Shown here in pieces: positions 1-4,946 of a DNA stretch of 6,156 bases (position 1 is its first letter; every line of letters starts with the position of its first letter). A program made the position numbers and the translations under genes. Source of the DNA: Gammaproteobacteria bacterium (GTDB lineage: Bacteria; Pseudomonadota; Gammaproteobacteria; Woeseiales; Woeseiaceae); assembly GCA_002685275.1 (NCBI GenBank), contig NYWX01000050.1, positions 1 through 6,156 on the forward strand. The letters are read 5' to 3'. The notes under the pieces were generated by a model. It ran no database searches. It was not told the origin of the DNA and worked only from the letters and a program-made list of their open reading frames with translations.

Positions 1-619
1 CTTTATTTTTTCCTTCAAGAAATAAGATTGCTGCATTTATATCGCTAGCATATTGATCTTTACTTATTAGATTTACGCAAGGTGCAGTGCAACGCTTGAT
101 TTGATATTGCAAACAAGGTCGTGATCGGTTTTGAAAAAAACTTTCTGAACAATTTCGAATTAAGAATAATTTTTCTAATTCATTTAAAGTTTGCCTGACA
201 GCTGAAGTACTTGGATAAGGACCAAAATATTTACCTTTGCCGTTTCTTGCACCTCTATGGAATCGAAGGCGAGGAAAATCATGCTCAGTCGATGCGTAAA
301 TATAGGGGTAGCTTTTATCATCTCTTAATAAAATGTTAAAACGTGGTTTGTGTTTTTTTATTAAATTATATTCAAGTATTAGCGCTTCTGCTTCAGTGTT
401 GGTGATGGTTACTTCAACTCGCAAAACCATCTTCATCATTGCGGCGGTTTTCGATGAACTATGAGTTCTATTATAGTAACTTGAAACCCGTTTTTTTAAA
501 TCACGCGCTTTACCAACGTAAATTATTTTTTGTTTACCATCTATGAAACGATAAATTCCTGGACGATGAGTCAAGTTTCTTAAGAATGGTTTAACTTCAA
601 ATAATACTTCGTCATTCAC
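1..619 (-). CDS. uvrC: UvrABC system protein C, N-terminal 206 residues (cut by left edge)
   Basis: UvrC is the nuclease of nucleotide excision repair; with UvrB it cuts the damaged strand on both sides of a lesion. The visible part covers the GIY-YIG domain responsible for the 3' incision and the cysteine-rich region after it. G21-I22-Y23 and Y34-V35-G36 form the GIY-YIG motif, R39 is the expected catalytic arginine and E76 (in NTEAEAL) the expected metal ligand. Later conserved stretches are LLRDDKSYPY and GKYFGPYP. Cysteines 157, 169, 177 and 181 have the same spacing as the E. coli UvrC metal-cluster cysteines. The start is taken as GTG at 617-619 (VNDEVLFE): an in-frame TAA lies 16 codons upstream with no ATG or other GTG between, and the length before the GIY motif matches the family. 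The Shine-Dalgarno is poor. The UvrB-binding, RNase H-like and HhH parts would lie beyond the left edge. Identification is secure; the start is probable. Confidence 0.96.
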   Translation of the reverse strand, partial: MNDEVLFEVKPFLRNLTHRPGIYRFIDGKQKIIYVGKARDLKKRVSSYYNRTHSSSKTAAMMKMVLRVEVTITNTEAEALILEYNLIKKHKPRFNILLRDDKSYPYIYASTEHDFPRLRFHRGARNGKGKYFGPYPSTSAVRQTLNELEKLFLIRNCSESFFQNRSRPCLQYQIKRCTAPCVNLISKDQYASDINAAILFLEGKNK

Positions 620-749
620 TGCACTAAGAATCCAATAATTTTTTTGCTTGAACAAAAAATCTGTTATGCATATTTTTTTTAGTCAATCTTTTTGTGCTTA
701 AAATCTAACGAGTAGAGCGGTATGAAATAAGCAATGTAAATCCCTCACT

Positions 750-755
750 ATTATA
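750..755 (-). promoter_or_regulatory. Candidate -10 hexamer for uvrC
   Basis: On the minus strand the sequence reads TATAAT, a perfect sigma-70 type -10, followed by AGTGAGGG where transcription could begin. It lies about 130 bases upstream of the uvrC GTG, giving a leader of roughly 120 bases. No good -35 sits 16-18 bases upstream, so support rests on one hexamer in an AT-rich region where chance matches are common. Confidence 0.3.
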
Positions 756-779
756 TGAAATCACATATTTTATTCATCT

Positions 780-824
780 TAAAAAAACAAAAAAATCGTG
801 CATTCAAGACAAGCTTTATTGAAT
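780..824 (-). terminator. Possible weak terminator after the DAHP synthase gene
   Basis: On the minus strand, ATTCAA (819-824) and TTGAAT (802-807) can form a 6-bp stem with an 11-base loop. Two runs of seven T follow (789-795 and 781-787). The stem is AT-rich and is separated from the T run by six bases, so it is far from a textbook intrinsic terminator. Position, about 100 bases after the stop of the upstream gene and before uvrC, is reasonable. Confidence 0.25.
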
Positions 825-879
825 AGTTTATTTTTTGTCAACTGCTTAAATTACTCATTAAACTATTTATACATCACAA

Positions 880-900
880 AGTCTTTAATCTAATAAGACT
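880..900. repeat. Inverted repeat AGTCTT / AAGACT
   Basis: Arms AGTCTT (880-885) and AAGACT (895-900) flank a 9-base AT-rich centre, 24 bases past the DAHP synthase stop. No T run follows on the minus strand, so it is not a clear terminator. It could stabilise the 3' end of the transcript or be chance. Confidence 0.3.
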
Positions 901-924
901 ATATCTTTAATTGCTATAAAATTT

Positions 925-2277
925 TTAAATTTTATTTATGCCTGCAATGCGCATAGCAATTTCCATTGCTTGCTCATAGTTTAATCTAGGGTCGACCGTA
1001 GATTTATAAGCTTTAGCTAAATCAGCATCTGTAAGACCGCGAGCCCCACCTGTGCATTCTGTAACATTTTCGCCTGTTAACTCAAGGTGAACGCCGCCCA
1101 AATTACTTCCCATTGATTTGTGAACTTTAAATGAAGATTCTATTTCTTTAATAACATTATTAAAACGACGAGTTTTTGTTCCGTCAGAAGTAGTTTCAGT
1201 ATTGCCGTGCATAGGGTCACAAATCCAAAGAACTTGAGAATCCATTTCTTTTACTGCTTCAATCATGCTTGGAAGATGATCTTCTACTGATTTAGCTCCA
1301 AATCGGTGTATTAATGTAAGTCGACCAGGTTCATTGTTTGGATTTAAGATTTTAACAATGCCTTGCAGCCATTCTCGTGTCATTCCCGGTCCAATTTTAA
1401 CTCCTACAGGATTTGCTATGCCACGAAAGTATTCTAGATGGGCCGCATCAAGCTGAGCCGTCCTCATTCCGATCCAAGGAAAATGTGTTGTTAAATTATA
1501 CCAGCGCTCTCTTCGATCAAGATATCGTGTTTGGGCTTGTTCGTAATGCAAATGCAAGCCCTCATGAGATGCGAATATATCGGCTCTTTGTGTTTGATGA
1601 AAGTGTCGACCAGAGGCAGTCTCAAGAAAATCAAGTGAATCAGAAATTGAAGAAGTAATATTTTGATACTCACTCGCTGCAGAGGAATGACCTACCCAAT
1701 CAAGATCCCAATATTCAGGATGATGTAGATCAGCAAATCCTCCATCAATTAGAGATCTTACAAAATTTAATGTTAATGATGCTCTTTCATAGCCGCGTAA
1801 GATAAGCTGTGGATCCGGTATTCTGTCCTCTGCTGTAAAACCACTGCGATTGATATTATCCCCACGAAAACTAGGTAAAGTAATGCCATCACGGGTTTCT
1901 GTATCTGCAGAACGAGGTTTAGCATACTGGCCTGCCATTCTACCGATACGTACAACTGGCTTTTTCATGCCGTAGATCATTACAAGACTCATCTGTAGCA
2001 AAATTTTTAATTTTGCAACAATATTCTCAGAAGTGCATTCGTTGAATGTCTCTGCACAATCTCCACCTTGTAAAACAAATGCTTCACCGCGCTGTGCTTT
2101 TGCTAAATTAGCCTTAAGATCATCAATCTCCCATGATGTCGTAAGTGGTGGCAAACAACTAAGCTCACCAACAACACGATTTAATTCCTCTACATCAGGA
2201 TAAGAAGCTTGCTGAGAAGCTTCTTTAGTTTGCCAGCTCGCTGGATGCCATTTACTTTTAGGTATTTTTCTAGTCAC
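925..2277 (-). CDS. Class II 3-deoxy-7-phosphoheptulonate (DAHP) synthase
   Basis: This enzyme condenses phosphoenolpyruvate with erythrose 4-phosphate to DAHP, the first step of the shikimate pathway to aromatic amino acids, in the cytosol. The 450-residue protein is the class II (plant-type, AroA_II) form, not the E. coli AroF/G/H form. The metal ligands known for the M. tuberculosis enzyme are all found: C74 in QGGDCAE, H357 in DPMHGNT, E399 in VHLELTG and D429 in VDPRLN. Substrate-binding R113 (IGRMAGQYAKPRS), K294 (GVKIGPG) and R325 (HRFGA) are also in place. It is about 13 residues shorter at the N-terminus than the M. tuberculosis enzyme and has no fused chorismate mutase. The W-H-P-x-S-W opening and RDGITLPSFRGDN resemble the plant-like subgroup, but NRSGF replaces the more usual NGDAF. 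The start is GTG at 2275-2277, with GAAG (2288-2291) ten bases upstream. Its 266-base upstream spacer suggests its own promoter. The gene symbol is left blank because naming varies for this class. Confidence 0.97.
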   Translation of the reverse strand: MTRKIPKSKWHPASWQTKEASQQASYPDVEELNRVVGELSCLPPLTTSWEIDDLKANLAKAQRGEAFVLQGGDCAETFNECTSENIVAKLKILLQMSLVMIYGMKKPVVRIGRMAGQYAKPRSADTETRDGITLPSFRGDNINRSGFTAEDRIPDPQLILRGYERASLTLNFVRSLIDGGFADLHHPEYWDLDWVGHSSAASEYQNITSSISDSLDFLETASGRHFHQTQRADIFASHEGLHLHYEQAQTRYLDRRERWYNLTTHFPWIGMRTAQLDAAHLEYFRGIANPVGVKIGPGMTREWLQGIVKILNPNNEPGRLTLIHRFGAKSVEDHLPSMIEAVKEMDSQVLWICDPMHGNTETTSDGTKTRRFNNVIKEIESSFKVHKSMGSNLGGVHLELTGENVTECTGGARGLTDADLAKAYKSTVDPRLNYEQAMEIAMRIAGINKI

Positions 2278-2474
2278 TCTAACAATTCTTCATGTGTGGA
2301 TTAATAAAAAAAATTACAAAGATATTTATAAAATATAAACTGACTTTGATCTTTATTAATTATGTAAATTTATATCATAAAAAAAAGACCAATTTAAAAG
2401 TCATATTAACTCAAATAAACAATATAAGATCAAAAAAACTTAAATTAGGCATAAGAAAGTTAAAATATTGTTAA

Positions 2475-2502
2475 ATTATTTATATCTTAATAATTGTCTC
2501 AA
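2475..2502 (-). promoter_or_regulatory. Candidate promoter for the DAHP synthase gene
   Basis: On the minus strand TTGAGA (2497-2502) matches the -35 consensus at five of six bases. It is followed after 16 bases by AATAAT (2475-2480), also five of six to TATAAT. It would give a leader of about 190 bases before the GTG at 2277. The AT-rich background makes false positives likely. Confidence 0.3.
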
Positions 2503-2505
2503 TTA
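2491..2505. repeat. Dyad TAATTG-TCT-CAATTA
   Basis: A perfect 6-bp inverted repeat with a 3-base centre overlaps the -35-like hexamer of the candidate promoter upstream of the DAHP synthase gene. Such placement would suit a repressor site, but no known regulator motif was recognised and the region is AT-rich. Confidence 0.3.
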
Positions 2506-2543
2506 AATTACGAGAATACAGCATCTGAAAAAAATTTTAATAT

Positions 2544-3332
2544 CTAACCAACAAGTTCTTTTGAGTCACGCCAGTACTTCTCGAGATCAGTTAAATCACA
2601 TTCATTTATATTTTTGCCATTTCTATTTATAGCATTTTCCATGTGACGAAATCGCTTTTCAAACTTTTTGTTTGATACAGTAAGAGCCCTTTCTGGATCT
2701 ATACCATTATGTCTAGCAAGATTTACAACAGAAAAAACCAAATCACCAAACTCTTCTTCCATTTGCTTATGGTTTCTTTTTCCAATTGCTTCCTCTAATT
2801 CGCTTAATTCCTCTTGAATCTTATTGCGCACACCTTCTTGATTTGGCCAATCAAATCCAACCTTACTTGCTCGTTTACCAAGCTTTTCGGCACGTTTCAA
2901 TGATGGTAATGCTTTGGCGACTGCGGCTAAAGCGCTTTTATCTGTATTTTTTTCCCTCTCGATCTCTTTTATAGATTCCCAGTTACTTTTGACGGTATCA
3001 ATATCAATCTTTAAATTTTTTAAATTTTCACTAAATATATGTGGATGTCGCCTAATCATTTTTTCAGCGTTTTTTTGAGCAACATCATTAAAATTAAAGT
3101 CTCCAGCCTCTTCTGCTATGGAAGAATGGAAAACTACTTGCAATAAGAGATCTCCTAGCTCATCACATAAATCATTCATATCGCCATGCTCTATTGCATC
3201 AACTACTTCATAAGCTTCTTCGATGGTGCACTTAGCTATGCTTTTGGAGGTTTGTTTGATATCCCATGGGCAACCATCTTTGGGATCGCGCAGCTTACGT
3301 ATTACCTCAAGTAAATTATATATTCCTTTCAT
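2544..3332 (-). CDS. mazG: MazG nucleoside triphosphate pyrophosphohydrolase
   Basis: MazG hydrolyses NTPs and dNTPs to the monophosphate and pyrophosphate, and is regarded as a house-cleaning enzyme for non-canonical or excess nucleotides; in E. coli it also affects the ppGpp response. The 262-residue protein matches the two-domain E. coli-type length of about 263. The N-terminal domain carries LRDPKDGCPWD (residues 14-24) and the metal-binding pattern E38-E39-x2-E42 with E58-x2-D61. The C-terminal domain repeats it as E174-E175-x2-E178 and E194-x2-D197, followed by NLARH and NKKFEKRF. ATG at 3330-3332 is the natural start, since MKGIYNLLEVIRKLRDP aligns with the E. coli N-terminus. The Shine-Dalgarno is weak. 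The stop of a Nudix-like remnant lies only 3 bases upstream, implying the gene was once translated by coupling to that neighbour. It is co-directional with fumC and may now depend on readthrough from it. Confidence 0.97.
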   Translation of the reverse strand: MKGIYNLLEVIRKLRDPKDGCPWDIKQTSKSIAKCTIEEAYEVVDAIEHGDMNDLCDELGDLLLQVVFHSSIAEEAGDFNFNDVAQKNAEKMIRRHPHIFSENLKNLKIDIDTVKSNWESIKEIEREKNTDKSALAAVAKALPSLKRAEKLGKRASKVGFDWPNQEGVRNKIQEELSELEEAIGKRNHKQMEEEFGDLVFSVVNLARHNGIDPERALTVSNKKFEKRFRHMENAINRNGKNINECDLTDLEKYWRDSKELVG

Positions 3333-3335
3333 ATC

Positions 3336-3446
3336 TTATTGTTTAATAATGTTTTTTATTAATATATTAATCATCATTACTGTTGCTCCCCAAATTCTTT
3401 CTTCCTTCCATTTGAACTCTATGGGACGCACTTTTCCCACATTCCA
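3336..3446 (-). pseudogene. Remnant C-terminus of a Nudix (CoA pyrophosphatase-like) gene
   Basis: Between fumC and mazG the minus strand is open for 36 codons, from a TGG just after in-frame TAG, TAG and TAA stops to a TAA at 3336-3338. The product contains RPIEFKW followed by EERIWGATVMMINIL. This resembles the C-terminal tail of Nudix CoA-pyrophosphatase proteins (NudL/YeaB-like), which commonly end with an aromatic or acidic strand and then an IWGxTAxML-type helix before the stop. The Nudix box (GX5EX7REUXEEXGU) and everything upstream are missing; only 24 bases separate the open stretch from the fumC stop, so the 5' part must have been deleted. The end of the frame, 3 bases before the mazG ATG, is typical of a former operon neighbour. 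It could still start at a GTG (codon 3 or 6) as a tiny ORF, but no catalytic residue remains. Family assignment comes from memory of the tail motif and is moderate. Confidence 0.5.
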
Positions 3447-3470
3447 TTACTAGCATTTGACCTAACTGCT

Positions 3471-4856
3471 TTACTTTATTCCACCCTTAGTAAGTTCTTC
3501 GGGATTTAATAAGCGATCTAAGTCTTCATCGGTTAAATCTGTCATTTCTCGAGCAACCTCCTTAATTGGACGGCCTTCTGTATATGCAGTTTTTGCAATA
3601 ATGGTACTTTTTTCATAGCCTATTACAGGATTTAAAGCAGTTACTAAGATTGGGTTTCGATAAAGGGCTTCCTGTATGCCCTTCTTATTAACTGAAAAGC
3701 CTGCTATGGCCTTATCTGCGAGGCACATGATGCTATTAGATAGTAACTCGATACTTTGCAATAGATTATGAGCAATAATTGGAAGCATTACATTGAGTTG
3801 AAAGTTACCAGATTGGCCAGCTAGAGTAATTGCAGTGTCATTTCCAATTACCTGCGTACAAGCCATAGCCACTGCTTCTGGAATTACAGGATTAACTTTG
3901 CCAGGCATTATGCTTGAACCGGGCTGAAGAGGTGGCAACTCAATTTCACCAATTCCCGCTAAAGGTCCTGAGTTCATCCAACGTAAGTCATTGGAAATCT
4001 TGATCAAACTTACAGCTAACACTTTAAGCTGGCCGGATACCTCTACTGCTGTATCCATCGTACTAATGCTTTCAAATTTAGAGCTGGCAGACTTAAATGG
4101 TATGCCCGTTTTCTGCTCTAACAAAGTTGAAAATATATTGCCAAACTCTTGAGGTGCATTTATTCCTGTACCTACAGCTGTTCCTCCCTGAGCTAGATTC
4201 AATAAGCGCTTCATTGAATCCTTTAATCTCATAGAAGAACTATTAATTTGTGCATGCCATCCATCAAGCTCTTGCTTAAACGTTATAGGCATCGCATCCA
4301 TCAAATGAGTTCTACCAGTTTTGATTAAATCTTTATTCTCAATAGACTTTTTCTTAAGAATATCACATAAGTGACTGATTGAAGGTAATAATTCTTTCTG
4401 AATGCTGATAGCCGAACTGACATGAATGCAAGTTGGAATAACATCATTACTGCTTTGACTCATATTTACATGATCATTGGGATGCACTCGAGAGCCCAGG
4501 TGATTTGATGCAAGACGCGAAATAACCTCATTAGCATTCATGTTAGAGCTAGTGCCTGATCCAGTCTGGAAAATATCGATAGGAAAATGCTGATTATAGT
4601 GCCCCTCTGCCACAGAAGTAGCTGACATCTGAATCGAAGCTGCAATTTCTTCTTCTATTAGACCGAGTTGCGCATTTGCACCGGCAGCAGCCCACTTCAC
4701 CAGTCCAAGAGCTGAAATAAATCTATCTGGGACTGTAATGCCAGAAATTGGAAAATTCTCAATCGCGCGTTGTGTTTGTGCGCCCCAAAGTGACTCTTTT
4801 GGAACTTTCAATTCACCCATGCTATCTTTTTCAATACGATATTTGCTGTCTATCAT
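3471..4856 (-). CDS. fumC: Class II fumarate hydratase (fumarase C)
   Basis: This enzyme catalyses the reversible hydration of fumarate to L-malate in the TCA cycle. Class II is the oxygen-stable, iron-free homotetramer. The 461-residue length fits the family (E. coli FumC 467). Conserved regions appear in order: TGSGTSSNMNANE (98-110), HPNDHVNMSQSSND (125-138), GRTHLMDAMP with catalytic base H184, and the superfamily signature GSSIMPGKVNP (313-323), where S314 corresponds to the catalytic serine and K320 and N322 contact substrate. The C-terminus (LTDEDLDRLLNPEELTKGG) is the usual fumarase tail, so the gene is complete and not an aspartase. ATG at 4854-4856 is chosen; GTGAG lies about seven bases upstream, and MIDSKYRIEKDSMGELKVP aligns with family N-termini. 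It diverges from purB across 90 bases. Downstream lie the Nudix remnant and mazG in the same direction. Confidence 0.97.
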   Translation of the reverse strand: MIDSKYRIEKDSMGELKVPKESLWGAQTQRAIENFPISGITVPDRFISALGLVKWAAAGANAQLGLIEEEIAASIQMSATSVAEGHYNQHFPIDIFQTGSGTSSNMNANEVISRLASNHLGSRVHPNDHVNMSQSSNDVIPTCIHVSSAISIQKELLPSISHLCDILKKKSIENKDLIKTGRTHLMDAMPITFKQELDGWHAQINSSSMRLKDSMKRLLNLAQGGTAVGTGINAPQEFGNIFSTLLEQKTGIPFKSASSKFESISTMDTAVEVSGQLKVLAVSLIKISNDLRWMNSGPLAGIGEIELPPLQPGSSIMPGKVNPVIPEAVAMACTQVIGNDTAITLAGQSGNFQLNVMLPIIAHNLLQSIELLSNSIMCLADKAIAGFSVNKKGIQEALYRNPILVTALNPVIGYEKSTIIAKTAYTEGRPIKEVAREMTDLTDEDLDRLLNPEELTKGGIK

Positions 4857-4909
4857 TATCTAACTCACTCTTTGAATGCTTTCTATCCGCTGATGTTAAT
4901 TAGTTCGTG

Positions 4910-4915
4910 TATAAT
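4910..4915 (+). promoter_or_regulatory. -10 hexamer TATAAT for purB
   Basis: A perfect sigma-70 type -10 lies 31 bases before the purB ATG. Transcription would start near 4921-4922, giving a short leader of about 25 bases. A -35 at 16-18 base spacing is not recognisable (sequence there is close to TCCGCTG). Confidence 0.5.
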
Positions 4916-4919
4916 TCGT

Positions 4920-4936
4920 ACTTTAAACACTAAAGT
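4920..4936. repeat. Dyad ACTTTA-aacac-TAAAGT before purB
   Basis: Perfect 6-bp arms at 4920-4925 and 4931-4936 flank a 5-base centre. The dyad begins at the predicted purB transcription start and ends 10 bases before the ATG. It could be an operator at the start site or a 5'-terminal hairpin on the short purB leader. It does not match the PurR operator consensus (ACGCAAACGTTTNCGT). Confidence 0.4.
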
Positions 4937-4946
4937 CTACGCTGGT

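Larger units (their letters stand above)
620..924. other. AT-rich spacer between the DAHP synthase gene and uvrC
   Basis: This 305-base spacer has no credible coding sequence on either strand; the longest minus-strand ATG readings are about ten codons (for example MHDFFVFL). It contains a possible weak terminator for the upstream gene (780-824), a 6-bp hairpin (880-900), and promoter-like hexamers on the minus strand: a perfect TTGACA at 836-841, a perfect TATAAT at 750-755 and TTGACT at 681-686. No tRNA or other recognisable RNA fold was seen. The spacer plausibly separates uvrC transcription from the upstream gene. Confidence 0.6.
2278..2543. other. Very AT-rich spacer upstream of the DAHP synthase gene
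   Basis: These 266 bases lie between the mazG stop and the DAHP synthase start. The plus-strand open stretch here (2292-2474) encodes a Lys/Ile/Asn-rich low-complexity string with no recognisable domain and is most likely chance in AT-rich DNA. On the minus strand there is a promoter-like pair (2475-2502) overlapped by a dyad (2491-2505). No strong terminator for mazG is evident. No TyrR-type (TGTAAA-N6-TTTACA) box or TrpR-type operator was recognised. Confidence 0.55.
4857..4946. promoter_or_regulatory. Divergent fumC-purB promoter region
   Basis: This 90-base spacer must hold the 5' signals of both genes. On the plus strand a perfect TATAAT (4910-4915) points to purB. The overlapping minus-strand TATACA (4908-4913) could serve fumC. 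No convincing -35 sits at a normal distance for either, so both would be weak or activator-aided. Overlapping -10 elements imply the two promoters may compete for polymerase. Confidence 0.55.

Noticed and set aside
757..770. TGTGA half-site (minus strand) as a CRP site upstream of uvrC
   Set aside because: The second TCACA half is missing at the required distance.
1413..1955. Three short open frames inside the DAHP synthase gene on both strands
   Set aside because: They overlap a fully conserved enzyme in another frame and have no family resemblance.
2279..2293. Five-codon minus-strand mini-ORF (MKNC) just before the DAHP synthase GTG as a leader peptide
   Set aside because: It has no aromatic codons and no attenuator hairpin pair, so there is nothing to support attenuation.
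2432..2455. Minus-strand CTTA/TAAG hairpin followed by seven T as a mazG terminator
   Set aside because: The stem is only 4 bp, AT-rich and with a 9-base loop, so it would not be stable enough to call.
2292..2474. Plus-strand 60-codon open frame in the spacer before the DAHP synthase gene
   Set aside because: Lys/Ile/Asn-rich low-complexity translation, no Shine-Dalgarno, no domain; expected by chance in AT-rich DNA.
3223..3453. Plus-strand open frame overlapping the mazG start and the fumC-mazG spacer
   Set aside because: Mostly antisense to mazG and the Nudix-like remnant, which explain the reading-frame structure better.
3456..3470. fumC reading through into the Nudix-like frame, which is in the same frame
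   Set aside because: Four stop codons (3471-3473, 3462-3464, 3450-3452, 3447-3449) separate them, and FumC already ends with a normal family C-terminus.
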